From assembly GCF_900114895.1 (NCBI RefSeq), contig NZ_FOUO01000003.1:124001-188000 (forward strand): a stretch of 64,000 nt of DNA, written 5' to 3'. Shown here one piece after another: positions 34,429 through 44,860 of the stretch. Made by a program: the position numbers and the translations under genes. Under the pieces are notes generated by a model. The model saw only the letters and a list, made by a program, of their open reading frames with translations, was not told the origin of the DNA and searched no databases. How positions within the stretch are numbered: position 1 is the stretch's first letter; the number at the start of each line of letters is the position of its first letter. The stretch comes from Ectothiorhodospira mobilis. Its GTDB lineage: Bacteria > Pseudomonadota > Gammaproteobacteria > Ectothiorhodospirales > Ectothiorhodospiraceae.

Positions 34429-36759
34429 ATGGATGCCGTCCTGCCGGGTGGACCACCCGCGGGAGCATGGAACTGGTTCCAGGGAATGGAGATGGCGCTG
34501 CGGGCATGGGCCTTCCTGGCCGGAGTCTTGCTATTGCACGGGCTGGGGCAGCTGCCGTCCCCCGCCTGGATCCTGCTGCTGCCCCTCGCCCTGCCATTGT
34601 ACCGGGCACCGCCGCCCCTGCCCCTGCTGGCCTGGGGGCTTGCGGGGTGCCTCTGGGCCCTGGCCCATGCCCACTGGGTGGTGGGACCGCCCCTGCCCGC
34701 GGAGCTGGCCGGCAGCGAGCGCATCGTCACCGGCGTCATCTATGGTCTGCCCGAGACCCGCGGCCGGGTGACCCGCTTCACCCTGGAGGCGGTCTCCGTC
34801 CAGGATTCCTCCTGGCGCGGGCGGATACGGGTGGGCTGGTACGGGGACGCCCCGCCCCTGGCCCCCGGGGAGCGCTGGAGGATGACCCTGCGGCTGCGCC
34901 CGCCCGGGGGGATGCGCAATCCCGGCGGTTTCGATTATGAGGGCTGGTTGTTTCGGCAAGGTGATCGCGCCACCGCCTACGTGCGGGATGCCGACAGCGC
35001 CCACCGTATCGGATACAGCGGGGCCCCTATCCACGGGGTGAACCGTCTGCGGGGGGCGCTGGCGGCGGGGATCGACACGGCCCTGGGCCCCCAGGCCCCC
35101 TTCGCCGGTATCCTCCAGGCCCTGGCCGTCGGGGACCGCTCGGGCATCGGCCCGGGGCAGTGGGACACCCTCATCGCCACCGGCACCAACCACCTCATGG
35201 CCATCTCGGGTCTGCACGTGGGCCTCACCGCCGGTCTGGGCTATGCCCTGGTCCTGGCCCTCTGGCGCCGGGTGCCGTTCCTGGCCCTGCGCCTGCCGGC
35301 GCAGCGGGCGGCGGTGCCGGCGGCCTTGGCCTGTGCCCTGGCCTATGCCGCCCTGGCGGGATTCTCCGTGCCCACCCAGCGGGCCCTGGTGATGCTGCTG
35401 GTGGCCCTGGGGGCCCTGTGGTGGCGCCGCACGCAACGCCCCGTGCAGACCCTGTCCCTGGCCCTGCTGGCGGTGCTGCTGCTGGATCCCCGTTCGGTAT
35501 TGGCCTCCGGGTTCTGGCTCTCCTTCGCCGCCGTGGGGGTGATCCTCTACGTCATGGCGGGACGCACCGGACCCGCCGGCGGCGTACGTGTTTGGTGGCG
35601 GGTGCAATGGGCGGCGGGTCTGGGGCTGCTGCCGCTGACCCTGGTCCTGTTCCAGCAGGGGTCGCTCATCTCCCCCCTGGCCAATCTGGTGGCGGTGCCC
35701 TGGATGAGCTTCGTGGTGGTGCCCCTGACCCTGGCCGGGGCGGCCCTTGCCGCCGTATCGGCGCCGGCGGCGGCGCTGTCCTGGGACCTGGCCCATGGGG
35801 CCGTGGGCCTGCTCTGGCCGCTGCTGGAGTTCCTGCAGACCCTGCCCGGGGCTCATTGGCGCCATACCGCCCCGGCCTGGACCGTGATTCCCGCCCTGCT
35901 GGGGATGGCCTGGCTCCTGGGGCCGAAGGGGCTGCCCGCCCGCTGGCTGGGGCTGCTGCTGATCCTGCCCCTGTTGTGGCCGCCGCGTGCGGAGATCCCG
36001 GAGGGGGGCTTCCGGCTCACCCTCCTGGACGTGGGGCAGGGGTTGGCGGCGGTGGTGCGCACCCGGGCGCATACCCTGGTCTATGACACCGGCCCCCGTT
36101 TCGGGCCCCGCTTCGATGCGGGCGAGGCGGCGGTGGTGCCTTACCTGCGGCATGTGGGCCGGTACCGGGTGGACCGGCTGGTGATCAGTCACGGGGACCT
36201 GGATCATGCCGGGGGCGCCGCCAGCCTGGGCGCACACTTGCCGGTGACCGAGGTCCTCAGTCGCGATCCGTCCCGGTTCTCCGGCCGTGCCTGCCGCGCC
36301 GGGGAACGCTGGTCCTGGGACGGGGTGGCGTTCACGGTGCTGCATCCGCCGCCTTACTGGGGGGATGACAATGTCTCCTCCTGTGTGCTGCGGGTGCAGG
36401 GGCCGGGAGGGTCCGTGCTCCTTCCCGGGGACGTGGAGGGGTTGGGGCAGTCGGTGCTGCTGCGCCGCGCGGGAGAGGCTCTGAAGGCCGATGTCCTGGT
36501 GTTGCCCCATCATGGCGCCGGCGGCGCCCTGCCGGCGGACTTCCTGGAGGCGGTCTCGCCGCGGCTGGCCCTGGTCAGCCGGGGTTTCGACAACCGCGCG
36601 GGTCATCCTGACCCGGCGGTGCGGGCGCGGCTGCGCAATCGGGGTATCCCGCTGCTGGATACCGCCCTCTCCGGGGCGCTGCGGGTGGAGGTGCCGCCCC
36701 AGGGGATCCGGGTCGCCCCGGGGTACCGCCATGCGGCGCGGCGGCACTGGCACCGCTGA
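34429..36759 (+). CDS. comEC: DNA internalization-related competence protein ComEC/Rec2
   Basis: 776 residues from ATG 34429, though ATGs at 34486 or 34492 are plausible and would start just before the first helix. Forms the inner-membrane channel for single-stranded DNA during transformation. Domain order: N-terminal helices and a DUF4131 region, the competence membrane domain (HLMAISGLHVGL, then many helices), and a C-terminal metallo-beta-lactamase-like domain (TLLDVGQG, ISHGDLDHAGG, LPHHGA). It leads the run into exbB-exbD-msbA, a conserved neighbourhood. Confidence 0.93.
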   Translation: MDAVLPGGPPAGAWNWFQGMEMALRAWAFLAGVLLLHGLGQLPSPAWILLLPLALPLYRAPPPLPLLAWGLAGCLWALAHAHWVVGPPLPAELAGSERIVTGVIYGLPETRGRVTRFTLEAVSVQDSSWRGRIRVGWYGDAPPLAPGERWRMTLRLRPPGGMRNPGGFDYEGWLFRQGDRATAYVRDADSAHRIGYSGAPIHGVNRLRGALAAGIDTALGPQAPFAGILQALAVGDRSGIGPGQWDTLIATGTNHLMAISGLHVGLTAGLGYALVLALWRRVPFLALRLPAQRAAVPAALACALAYAALAGFSVPTQRALVMLLVALGALWWRRTQRPVQTLSLALLAVLLLDPRSVLASGFWLSFAAVGVILYVMAGRTGPAGGVRVWWRVQWAAGLGLLPLTLVLFQQGSLISPLANLVAVPWMSFVVVPLTLAGAALAAVSAPAAALSWDLAHGAVGLLWPLLEFLQTLPGAHWRHTAPAWTVIPALLGMAWLLGPKGLPARWLGLLLILPLLWPPRAEIPEGGFRLTLLDVGQGLAAVVRTRAHTLVYDTGPRFGPRFDAGEAAVVPYLRHVGRYRVDRLVISHGDLDHAGGAASLGAHLPVTEVLSRDPSRFSGRACRAGERWSWDGVAFTVLHPPPYWGDDNVSSCVLRVQGPGGSVLLPGDVEGLGQSVLLRRAGEALKADVLVLPHHGAGGALPADFLEAVSPRLALVSRGFDNRAGHPDPAVRARLRNRGIPLLDTALSGALRVEVPPQGIRVAPGYRHAARRHWHR

Positions 36760-36841
36760 ACCGGCCTTGGCCTTTGCCCCGGCCGATCAAGTATCATGCG
36801 CGGCAACCGTTCCACAGCAACCGCATCCGGGGTGAGCCCAC

Positions 36842-37471
36842 GTGTTTGAATTGGTGAAGGCCGGGGGATGGCTCATGCTGCCCATCCTGGCCTGTTCCGT
36901 CCTGGCCCTGGCCATCGTCCTGGAGCGCCTCTGGACCCTGCGACGGCGGCGCGTGGTGCCGCCGCGGCTAGTGGTGCAGATCTGGCAGTGGCTGCAGGCG
37001 GGGGAACTGGATGACGCCCGCCTGCGGGCCCTGCGCGAGGGCTCCCCCCTGGGGCGCATCCTGGCCTCGGGACTGGTGAACCGGGTGCATTCCCGGGAGG
37101 TGATGAAGGAGTCCATCGAGGACACGGGACGCCAGGTGGCCCATGAGCTGGAGCGTTTCCTCAATACCCTGGGCACCATCGCCGCGGTGACCCCGCTGCT
37201 GGGCCTGCTGGGGACCGTGCTGGGGATGATCCAGGTCTTCTCCGTCATCACCGCCGTGGGGGTGGGGGATCCCGGCGAACTGGCGGGAGGTATCTCCCAG
37301 GCCCTGATCACCACCGCCGCCGGCATCTCCGTGGCGGTGCCCTCCCTGGTCTTCCACCGCTATTTCCGCGGCCGGGTGGACGAGCTGGTGCTGGAGATGG
37401 AGCAGGAGGCCATCCGCCTGGTGGAGGTGCTCAAGGGCGAGCGGGGGGATGCGGAGGTGAACCAGGGGTGA
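36842..37471 (+). CDS. exbB: MotA/TolQ/ExbB proton channel family protein
   Basis: 209 residues from GTG 36842. Three membrane helices, one at about 8-28 and two in the second half ([22 protein letters not shown] and GGISQALITTAAGISVAVPSL, each shown by ends TLGTIAA and AVPSL). It has the conserved Thr/Pro and GLLGTV proton-path segments. It overlaps the exbD gene by 4 bases (GTGA). The exbBD pair just before msbA is typical; it probably energises a TonB-type or related envelope function. Confidence 0.92.
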   Translation: MFELVKAGGWLMLPILACSVLALAIVLERLWTLRRRRVVPPRLVVQIWQWLQAGELDDARLRALREGSPLGRILASGLVNRVHSREVMKESIEDTGRQVAHELERFLNTLGTIAAVTPLLGLLGTVLGMIQVFSVITAVGVGDPGELAGGISQALITTAAGISVAVPSLVFHRYFRGRVDELVLEMEQEAIRLVEVLKGERGDAEVNQG

Positions 37472-37887
37472 ATTTTCGCCGCAAAGCCAGCGAGCCGGTG
37501 GAGATCCAGCTCACGCCGCTCATCGACGTGGTCTTCCTGCTGCTGATCTTCTTTATGGTGTCCACCACCTTCGACCGCCCCAGCGTGATGCAGCTGCAGC
37601 TGCCTCGGGCAGACTCTACCCAGGAGGCGCCCGCCGGGGAGCGGGTGCGGGTGGGTGTGGACGCCCAGGGCCGCTTCTTCGTGGACGGGGCGGAACTGGT
37701 GAACACCCAGCCCCGCACCCTGCGCGCCGCCCTCTCCAGGGCCCTGGAGGCCCACCCCGACGCCCCCGTGGTGGTGCAGGCCGATGCCCGCGCGCCTCAT
37801 CAGGCCGTGGTGCGGGTGATGGACGCCGCCGCCCGCCTGGGGGTCTCCCGCCTGTCCATCGCCACCCTGGAGGAGGATCCCCGGTGA
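37468..37887 (+). CDS. exbD: ExbD/TolR family biopolymer transport protein
   Basis: 139 residues from GTG 37468. A short cytoplasmic stretch, one helix (VEIQLTPLIDVVFLLLIFFMV, with the conserved membrane Asp in PLIDVVF) and a periplasmic domain with the VVVQADARAPHQAVVRVMDA segment. It overlaps exbB and msbA by 4 bases at each end, so the string is tightly coupled. Confidence 0.94.
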   Translation: MNFRRKASEPVEIQLTPLIDVVFLLLIFFMVSTTFDRPSVMQLQLPRADSTQEAPAGERVRVGVDAQGRFFVDGAELVNTQPRTLRAALSRALEAHPDAPVVVQADARAPHQAVVRVMDAAARLGVSRLSIATLEEDPR

Positions 37888-39686
37888 ACACCCCCCGATC
37901 CCCCCAAGTGGAGCCCGGCGAGGTCTCGGGCATGCGCGTCTATCGCCGCCTGCTGTCCCATTCCCTGCACTACTGGCCCTACCTGGCGGTCTCCGTGGTG
38001 GCCATGATCGTGACCGCGAGCACGGAGACGGGCTTTGCCGCCCTCATGCGGCCGCTGATGGACGGCAGTTTCGTGGAGCAGGATCCGAACGTGATCCGCT
38101 GGATCCCCTTCGCCATCGTCGGCATCTTCGTGGTGCGCGGGGTGGGGGAGTTCCTTGCCAACTACTGCATCAAGTGGGTGGGGCGGCGCGTGGTGAAGGA
38201 GTTGCGCGGGCAGATGTTCCGGCACCTGCTGCACATGCCGGCCGCCTACTTCGACCGCAACAGCGGCGGCCAGCTCATCTCCCGCCTCACCTACAACGTG
38301 GAGCAGGTGGCCCAGGCCTCCACCGACAGCCTCACCGTGCTCGTGCGCGACTCGGTGACGGTGTTGGGGCTGCTGGCCTGGATGCTCTATCTCAATGCCA
38401 CCCTCACCCTCACCGTGCTCATCGTCGCCCCGGCGGTGGTCTTCGCCGTGGACCGGGTCACCCGCCGCTTCCGCCGCATCAGCCGGCGCATCCAGAACTC
38501 CATGGGGGACGTGACCCACGTGGCCGGCGAGGTGCTGGACGGGCACCGGGTGGTGAAGATCTTCGGCGGTGAGGACTTCGAGGAGGCGCGTTTCGAGGAG
38601 GTGAACGAGCGCAACCGCCGCTTGCACATGAAGATGGTGGCGACACAGTCCAGTAACGTGCCCATCGTGCAGTTCTTCGTGGCCATCGCCCTGGCCCTGA
38701 TCGTCTGGCTCGCCACCCAGGATTCCATGCTGCAGGACGTCTCCGTGGGGACCTTCGTCTCCTTCGTCACGGCCATGTTCCTGCTGCTGGCCCCCATCCG
38801 GCGCCTGGTGAACGTCAACGCCACTTTGCAAAAGGGCATCGCCGCCGGGCAGAACATCTTCGGCCTGCTGGACGAGCCCCTGGAGCGGGATACCGGATCC
38901 AGCCCCCTGCCGCGGGCGCGGGGAGAGATCACCCTGCAGGGGGTCTCCTTCGCCTACGAGCCGGAAAAGGGGGAGGTCTTGCAGGATGTCCACCTGGAGG
39001 TGGCCCCCGGCGAGACCGTGGCCCTGGTGGGGCGTTCGGGCAGCGGCAAGACCACCCTGGTGAACCTGCTGCCCCGCTTCTACGAGCCCCAGCGGGGGCG
39101 CATCCTGCTGGACGGGGAGGACATCCGCAGCTACCGCCTGGCGGAGCTGCGCCGCCAGATCGCCTACGTGGGCCAGCACGTCACCCTGTTCAACGACACC
39201 ATCGCCGGCAACATCGCCTATGGCAGCCCGGTGGAGGCCGCCGACGAGGCGTGCATCCGCGAGGCGGCCGAGGCGGCCCACGCCATGGAGTTCATCGAGC
39301 GTCTGCCCCAGGGGCTGCAGACCCCCGTGGGGGACAACGGGGTGCTGCTCTCCGGAGGCCAGCGCCAGCGCATCGCCATCGCCCGGGCCTTGCTCAAGGA
39401 TGCCCCCATCCTCATCCTGGACGAGGCCACCTCCGCCCTGGACACGGAATCGGAGCGCCAGATCCAGGCGGCCCTGGACAACCTGGTGCGCAATCGCACC
39501 ACCCTGGTGATCGCCCACCGCCTGTCCACCGTGGAGAACGCCGACCGCATCGTCGTCATGCAGGCGGGGCGCGTCCTGGAGACGGGTACGCACCGGGAAC
39601 TCCTGGCCCGGGACGGGGCCTATGCCCGCCTGCACCAGCTCCAGTTCCATGAGCCGCAGGCCGATGCCGCCGCGGCCGGTACGTAA
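37884..39686 (+). CDS. msbA: Lipid A export permease/ATP-binding protein MsbA
   Basis: 600-residue ABC exporter half-transporter that flips the lipid A core across the inner membrane. Six helices occupy about 25-310 (with the EQVAQASTDSLTVLVRDS coupling region). The ATPase has Walker A VGRSGSGKTTL, Q-loop YVGQHVTLFNDT, signature LSGGQRQR and Walker B ILILDEATSALD. It sits directly ahead of lpxK, the standard pair. Confidence 0.96.
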   Translation: MNTPRSPQVEPGEVSGMRVYRRLLSHSLHYWPYLAVSVVAMIVTASTETGFAALMRPLMDGSFVEQDPNVIRWIPFAIVGIFVVRGVGEFLANYCIKWVGRRVVKELRGQMFRHLLHMPAAYFDRNSGGQLISRLTYNVEQVAQASTDSLTVLVRDSVTVLGLLAWMLYLNATLTLTVLIVAPAVVFAVDRVTRRFRRISRRIQNSMGDVTHVAGEVLDGHRVVKIFGGEDFEEARFEEVNERNRRLHMKMVATQSSNVPIVQFFVAIALALIVWLATQDSMLQDVSVGTFVSFVTAMFLLLAPIRRLVNVNATLQKGIAAGQNIFGLLDEPLERDTGSSPLPRARGEITLQGVSFAYEPEKGEVLQDVHLEVAPGETVALVGRSGSGKTTLVNLLPRFYEPQRGRILLDGEDIRSYRLAELRRQIAYVGQHVTLFNDTIAGNIAYGSPVEAADEACIREAAEAAHAMEFIERLPQGLQTPVGDNGVLLSGGQRQRIAIARALLKDAPILILDEATSALDTESERQIQAALDNLVRNRTTLVIAHRLSTVENADRIVVMQAGRVLETGTHRELLARDGAYARLHQLQFHEPQADAAAAGT

Positions 39687-39691
39687 AGCCC

Positions 39692-40693
39692 ATGCACCCC
39701 CTGGAGCGGCACTGGGCAGGACGGGATGGGGTGACCCTGGCCCTGTATCCCGTGTCGCTCCTCTACTGCGCCCTGGCCCGGCTCAACCGGATCCGTCTGG
39801 AGGCGTCGTCTGCCCGCCGCCACCCGCGGCTGCCGGTGCGGGCGGTGCTGGTGGTGGGCAACCTGACCGTGGGCGGCACCGGCAAGACCCCCATGGTGGT
39901 CTGGCTGTGCCGCTGGCTGCAGGAGCACGGTTATCGCCCCGGCGTGGTCAGCCGCGGCTACGGCGGCCGCGCCCGGGGCGGTCCCCGGGCGGTGACGCCG
40001 CAGAGCGACCCGGCCCAGGTGGGGGACGAGCCGGTGCTCATCGCCACCCGCAGCGGCTGTCCCGTGTATGTGGACCGGGACCGCCGCCGCGCCGCCCGGG
40101 CCCTGCTGGCGCATCATCCCTGCGACTTGATCATCGCCGACGACGGCCTGCAGCACTACGCCCTGGGGCGGGATCTGGAGATCGTCATGGTGGACGGGGC
40201 GCGGCGCTTCGGTAATGGCCTGTGCCTGCCCGCCGGCCCCCTGCGCGAACCCCTGGGGCGCCTGCAGGAGGTGGATTTTCGCGTCGCCACGGGCACGCCC
40301 GGGCCCGGGGAGTACGCCATGACCCTGACCGGGGGCACCGCCCTGGCGCTGGCCGATCCGGGGCACACCCGGCCGCTGGAGGCCTTCCGCGGTCAGCGGG
40401 TGCATGCCCTGGCCGGCATCGGCCATCCCCCCCGCTTCTTCGACATGCTCCGCCGCCGCGGCCTGGAGGTGGTGCCCCATGCCTTTCCCGATCACCACGC
40501 CTTCACCCCCGGGGAGATCCGCTTCGGCGACCATCTGCCCGTTCTGATGACGGAGAAGGATGCCGTAAAATGCCGTCCCATCGCCGGCCCGGAACACTGG
40601 TTCGTCCCCGTCAGCGCCGTGCCCGACCCGGCCCTGGGGAAGGCCATCCTGGGGGCGGTGCAGGCCGTCGACCGAATCCACAGCACGAGGTAA
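39692..40693 (+). CDS. lpxK: Tetraacyldisaccharide 4'-kinase LpxK
   Basis: 333 residues. Phosphorylates the 4' position of the lipid A precursor to give lipid IVA. One N-terminal membrane-contact helix; P-loop [18 protein letters not shown] with the LpxK-type GGTGKTP; SRGYGG and the DDGLQHYAL active-site block with catalytic Asp. It follows msbA by 5 bases and precedes trm112 by 7. Confidence 0.95.
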   Translation: MHPLERHWAGRDGVTLALYPVSLLYCALARLNRIRLEASSARRHPRLPVRAVLVVGNLTVGGTGKTPMVVWLCRWLQEHGYRPGVVSRGYGGRARGGPRAVTPQSDPAQVGDEPVLIATRSGCPVYVDRDRRRAARALLAHHPCDLIIADDGLQHYALGRDLEIVMVDGARRFGNGLCLPAGPLREPLGRLQEVDFRVATGTPGPGEYAMTLTGGTALALADPGHTRPLEAFRGQRVHALAGIGHPPRFFDMLRRRGLEVVPHAFPDHHAFTPGEIRFGDHLPVLMTEKDAVKCRPIAGPEHWFVPVSAVPDPALGKAILGAVQAVDRIHSTR

Positions 40694-40700
40694 GAGGACC

Positions 40701-40898
40701 ATGGACAAACGACTGCTCGACATCCTGGTGTGCCCGGTCACCAAGGGCCCGCTGATCCTGGACCGGGAACATGATGAACTCATCTCCCGCGCGGCGCGTC
40801 TGGCCTATCCCATCCGCGATGGCATCCCGGTGATGCTGGAGGACGAGGCCCGGACCCTGAGCGAGGAGGAGGTGGAGAAGTGGAAGGACGCCCGCTGA
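40701..40898 (+). CDS. Trm112 family protein (YcaR-like)
   Basis: 65-residue zinc-ribbon-like protein, typical length. The N-terminus [16 protein letters not shown] and the [18 protein letters not shown] block are hallmarks. Only one Cys (residue 11) remains of the metal site. Related proteins partner methyltransferases; in gammaproteobacteria it lies between lpxK and kdsB, as here, without a proven function. AGAGGA precedes the ATG. Confidence 0.93.
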   Translation: MDKRLLDILVCPVTKGPLILDREHDELISRAARLAYPIRDGIPVMLEDEARTLSEEEVEKWKDAR

Positions 40899-40932
40899 TG
40901 TACGGGGTCACGGCGGTGATGGAGGGGGCGCG

Positions 40933-41700
40933 GTGAGTTTCCAGGTGGTGATCCCCGCCCGCTACGGCTCCACGCGCCTGCCGGGCAAGCCCCTGGTGGA
41001 CCTGGCGGGTGCGCCCATGATCCGCCACGTGTACGAACGGGCCCTGGCCAGCGGTGCCGAAGAGGTGGTGGTGGCCACGGACGACGACCGCATCCTCGAG
41101 GTGGTGGAGGGCTTTGGCGGGCAGGCCTGCCCCACCTCCGTGCACCACGAGTCGGGCAGCGACCGCATCGCCGAGGTGGCCACCCGGCGGGGGTGGGGCG
41201 AGGACACCCTGGTGGTGAATCTCCAGGGGGACGAGCCCCTCACCCCGCCGGGGATCATCCGCCAGGTGGCGGACAACCTGGCGCAGCGTCCCGAGGCCAG
41301 CATGGCCACCCTGTGCACCCCCATCTCCCGGGCGGCCCAGCTCTACGATCCGCATACCGTCAAGGTGGTGCGCGACGCCCGGGACTACGCCCTCTACTTC
41401 AGCCGGGCCCCCATCCCCTGGGAGCGGGACGCCCTGGACATGGAGACCGCGCCGGAGCTGCAGGTCTGTCACCGCCATATCGGTCTCTACGCCTACCGGG
41501 TGGGCTATCTCAAGCGCTTCACCCGCATGGAGACCTGCGCCCTGGAGCGCATCGAGCGCCTGGAGCAGCTGCGCGCCCTGTACAACGGCGCCCGCATCCA
41601 CGTGGACGTGGCCCTGGAGGTGCCGCCGGCCGGGGTGGACACCCGGGAGGATATGGAACGGGTAACGATGATCCTGGGGGCGAAGCGGCCCAACCCCTGA
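40933..41700 (+). CDS. kdsB: 3-deoxy-manno-octulosonate cytidylyltransferase KdsB
   Basis: 255 residues from GTG 40933. Activates KDO with CTP for lipopolysaccharide core synthesis. Motifs include the N-terminal nucleotide-binding IPARYGSTRLPGKPL, HESGSDRIAEVA, NLQGDEPL and the C-terminal RIEVDVAL-like HVDVALEVPPAGVDTREDM. Last gene of the comEC-to-kdsB envelope string. Confidence 0.96.
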   Translation: MSFQVVIPARYGSTRLPGKPLVDLAGAPMIRHVYERALASGAEEVVVATDDDRILEVVEGFGGQACPTSVHHESGSDRIAEVATRRGWGEDTLVVNLQGDEPLTPPGIIRQVADNLAQRPEASMATLCTPISRAAQLYDPHTVKVVRDARDYALYFSRAPIPWERDALDMETAPELQVCHRHIGLYAYRVGYLKRFTRMETCALERIERLEQLRALYNGARIHVDVALEVPPAGVDTREDMERVTMILGAKRPNP

Positions 41701-41766
41701 CCCGTCCCCGGCTGCGCCATCGGCGGCTGCCGAACCAATCCCCCAGGGCGGCCCGGCGAGGGCCCT

Positions 41767-42063
41767 TCAGGGGATCAGCTGCTCCTTCAGGCGCCGTGCC
41801 AGTTCAGGACCCGCCAGGGCGCGGATCACGGGGTTCAGGTCCGTGCCGTCCTCGTCCGTCAGGGACAGGGTGTGGGTGCGCCGGGTGCGGCGCCGGGGAT
41901 CGCCGTGCTGGTCCGCCTGGATCTCGGCCTGGCCCTGGGGCTCCCCCAGCACCACCCGTGGCAGGGGGGGCGCGTCCAGGATCTCGATCACCTGGAGGCG
42001 CACCCCCTCCAGGTCCGTCTCGCGGCCCACCAGGGTCCCCAGGGTTTGCAGTAGTGTGTCCAT
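41767..42063 (-). CDS. Hypothetical cytosolic protein
   Basis: 98 residues from ATG 42063. It is soluble, with a first half containing LEGVRLQVIEILDAPPLPRVVL, a strongly basic middle (RRRTRRTHTL) and an amphipathic end (RALAGPELARRLKEQL). A TATACT -10-like sequence lies about 10 bases before the start with no clear -35. It is convergent with kdsB and divergent from the nudix gene. No family recognised. Confidence 0.6.
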   Translation of the reverse strand: MDTLLQTLGTLVGRETDLEGVRLQVIEILDAPPLPRVVLGEPQGQAEIQADQHGDPRRRTRRTHTLSLTDEDGTDLNPVIRALAGPELARRLKEQLIP

Positions 42064-42153
42064 GGACCCGAGTATACGCATCCGCCGCGGTATGGTGCCA
42101 TGGGGATAGAATCCGCCGCCGGGGCGGGAAAAGATGCGATGGAGGACCAGGCC

Positions 42154-42753
42154 ATGATGCGTTGGGATCTGCTGGATGTGGAGGAGCTCTACCGGGGATT
42201 CTTCAGGCTGCATCGCCTGCGCCTGAGCCATGCCCGTTTCCGGGGCGGAGAGCCCATGGTCATCGAGCGGGAGCTGATCCAGCGGGGGGACGCGGCCGCC
42301 GTCCTGCCCTACGACCCGGTGCGGGACCGGGTGCTCTTGGTGGAGCAGTTCCGGGTCGGTGCCCTGGAATCCCCCCACGGGCCCTGGCTGGTGGAGATCA
42401 TCGCCGGTCTCGTGGAGCCGGGGGAGCATCCGGAGGCGGTGGCCCGGCGTGAGGCCATGGAGGAGGCGGGCTGCACCCTGGGGGAGATGCGCCATGTGCA
42501 CGACTACTACGCCACCCCCGGCAGCGCCAGTGAGCGCATCTCATTGTTCGTGGGCCGGGCGGATCTACCCCAGCTGGAAGGGGGGATCCATGGGCTGGAG
42601 GCGGAGGGGGAGGAGATCCGCACCCATATCCTGTCGGTGGACGAGGCCTTCGACTGGCTGGACCGCCGCAATATCGAGACGGCCATGCCCATCATCGCCC
42701 TGCAGTGGCTGCGGTTGCATCGGGAAGACCTGCGGGAGGCCTGGGGAGGGTAG
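42154..42753 (+). CDS. nudF: ADP-ribose pyrophosphatase (NudF-like nudix hydrolase)
   Basis: 199 residues starting at ATG 42154, 8 bases after GGAGG at 42141-42145; earlier ATGs in frame lack a site. The nudix box GLVEPGEHPEAVARREAMEE with AGC after it fits G-x5-E-x7-REUxEExGU. LVEQFRVGAL upstream and YYATPGSASERISLFVG downstream are NudF/ADPRase features. Hydrolyses ADP-ribose to AMP and ribose 5-phosphate. Confidence 0.9.
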   Translation: MMRWDLLDVEELYRGFFRLHRLRLSHARFRGGEPMVIERELIQRGDAAAVLPYDPVRDRVLLVEQFRVGALESPHGPWLVEIIAGLVEPGEHPEAVARREAMEEAGCTLGEMRHVHDYYATPGSASERISLFVGRADLPQLEGGIHGLEAEGEEIRTHILSVDEAFDWLDRRNIETAMPIIALQWLRLHREDLREAWGG

Positions 42754-42807
42754 GGGCGGCGCGGCGCCCGGCCCGGAGGACCGCGGACACCGCGCCGCAG
42801 GCGCGCC

Positions 42808-44751
42808 TTACTTGTTGAGGCGGCTGTCGATGAGGACGTTGACCACGTCCGGATCCGCCAGGGTGGAGGTGTCCCCCAGGTTTTCCAGTTCGTTGGCGGC
42901 GATCTTGCGCAGGATGCGGCGCATGATCTTGCCGGAACGGGTCTTGGGCAGCCCCGGGGCGAACTGCAGCAGGTTGATCTTGGCGATGGGCCCGATCTCG
43001 TCCCGCACCAGCTTCACCAGCTCCTTGGCCAGTTCTTCGCTGCCCTGCTCGCCGGACATGAGGGTCACGTAGGCGTAGATCCCCTGGCCGGTGATGTCGT
43101 GGGGATAGCCCACCACCGCGGCCTCGGCCACCTTGGGATGCAGCACCAGGGCGGACTCGATCTCGGCGGTGCCCAGGCGGTGGCCCGAGACGTTGAGTAC
43201 GTCATCCACGCGGCCGGTGATCCAGTAGTAGCCATCGGCGTCGCGGCGGGCGCCGTCCCCGGTAAAGTACAGTCCGGGATAGATGGAGAAGTAGGTCTCC
43301 AGGAAGCGCTTGTGGTCGCCCCAGAGGGTGCGCATCATGCTGGGCCAGGGATGGCGGATGCACAGGTTGCCCTCGGCGGGGGTCTCCGTGATCTCGTTGC
43401 CCTTGTCATCCACCAGCAGCGGCTGCACGCCGAAGAACGGCCGGGTGGCGGAGCCGGGCTTCATGTCCACGGCGCCGGGCAGGTTGGCGATCATGTGGGC
43501 GCCGGTCTCGGTCTGCCACCAGGTGTCCACGATGGGGCAGCGGCCATCCCCCACGACGCGGTGATACCATTCCCAGGCCTCGGGGTTGATGGGTTCGCCC
43601 ACGGTGCCCAGCAGGCGCAGGCTGGTGCGCTGGTGCTTGGTGACGTGCTCGTCGCCGGCCCCCATGAGCATGCGGATGGCGGTGGGGGCGGTGTAGAAGA
43701 TGGACACGTTGTGCTTGTCGCACACCTGCCAGAAGCGGCCGAAGTCCGGGTAGTTGGGCACCCCCTCGAACATCAGGGTCTTGGCGCCGTTGGCCAGGGG
43801 GCCGTAGACGATGTAGGTGTGGCCGGTGACCCAGCCCACGTCGGCGGTGCACCAGTAGACCTCGCCGTCCTTGTAGTCGAACACCAGCTTGTGGGTCATG
43901 GCCGCCTGCAGCAGGTAGCCGCCGGTGGTGTGCATCACGCCCTTGGGCTTGCCGGTGGAGCCGGAGGTGTAGAGGATGAACAGGGGATCCTCGGCGTCCA
44001 TCTCCTCGGCGGGGCAATCGGCGCTGGCACCGGCCATGGCCTCGTGGTACCAGACATCCCGGCCCTCGTGCCAGTCCACCGGCTCGCCGCCGCGCTGCAC
44101 CACGATGCAGGTGCTGACGCTGGGGCACTGGGCGATGGCCTTGTCGGCGTTGCCCTTGAGGGGCACCTTGCGGCCGCCGCGCAGGCTCTGGTCGGAGGTG
44201 ATGACCACCTTGCACTCGGCGTCCAGGATGCGGTCCCGCAGGGCGTCCGGGGAGAAGCCGCCGAAGACCACGGAATGCACGGCGCCGATGCGGGCGCAGG
44301 CCAGCATGGCCACGGCGGCCTCGGGGATCATGGGCAGGTAGATGGAGACCCGGTCCCCCTTCTGCACACCCCGGTCCTTGAGCACGTTGGCGAACTTGCT
44401 CACCTCTTCATGCAGCTGGCGGTAGGTGAGGGTGCGGTCCTCACCGGGATCGTCCCCCTCCCAGATGAGGGCGGGCTGGTCGCCGCGGGTGTCCAGGTGC
44501 CGGTCCAGGCAGTTGTAGGCCACGTTGAGCTTGCCGCCCTGGAACCACTGCACCCGGACATCGCCCTCGAAGTCACCCTCCAGGACGCTGTCCCACTTCT
44601 TGAACCAGGTGAGGTACCGCTCCGCCTGTTCGGCCCAGAAGCCCTTCGGGTCCTCCACCGACTGCCGGTACATGGCCTCGTACTGGTCGGCGTTGACGTT
44701 GGCCTGCTCGGCAAACGTCCGGGGTACTTCATGAACCTTCACTTCGGACAT
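42808..44751 (-). CDS. acs: Acetate--CoA ligase (acetyl-CoA synthetase)
   Basis: 647-residue AMP-forming ligase activating acetate via acetyl-AMP. The adenylation core has [11 protein letters not shown] and the WWQTETGAH motif. The C-terminal lid carries the acetylation-regulated lysine in the motif SGKIMRR. ATG 44751 follows GGAGGAGATCC. A TATACT element at 44814-44819 may be its -10. Together with the downstream-oriented actP locus it forms an acetate uptake and activation pair, although 453 bases and a terminator separate them. Confidence 0.97.
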   Translation of the reverse strand: MSEVKVHEVPRTFAEQANVNADQYEAMYRQSVEDPKGFWAEQAERYLTWFKKWDSVLEGDFEGDVRVQWFQGGKLNVAYNCLDRHLDTRGDQPALIWEGDDPGEDRTLTYRQLHEEVSKFANVLKDRGVQKGDRVSIYLPMIPEAAVAMLACARIGAVHSVVFGGFSPDALRDRILDAECKVVITSDQSLRGGRKVPLKGNADKAIAQCPSVSTCIVVQRGGEPVDWHEGRDVWYHEAMAGASADCPAEEMDAEDPLFILYTSGSTGKPKGVMHTTGGYLLQAAMTHKLVFDYKDGEVYWCTADVGWVTGHTYIVYGPLANGAKTLMFEGVPNYPDFGRFWQVCDKHNVSIFYTAPTAIRMLMGAGDEHVTKHQRTSLRLLGTVGEPINPEAWEWYHRVVGDGRCPIVDTWWQTETGAHMIANLPGAVDMKPGSATRPFFGVQPLLVDDKGNEITETPAEGNLCIRHPWPSMMRTLWGDHKRFLETYFSIYPGLYFTGDGARRDADGYYWITGRVDDVLNVSGHRLGTAEIESALVLHPKVAEAAVVGYPHDITGQGIYAYVTLMSGEQGSEELAKELVKLVRDEIGPIAKINLLQFAPGLPKTRSGKIMRRILRKIAANELENLGDTSTLADPDVVNVLIDSRLNK

Positions 44752-44860
44752 GGATCTCCTCCTGCACATGCATGGACATGAATGAATACGGGCCGATGAC
44801 CGGCAAACATCTCAGTATAACGCGTCCTTGCAGCAGATTCGTCCATCACCCGGGGTCGGA

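Noticed and set aside
44752-44850. Sigma-54 promoter upstream of acs
   Set aside because: A TGGAC and TGCTGC pair exists on the minus strand, but the GG to GC distance is one base too long and the CACG part is missing.
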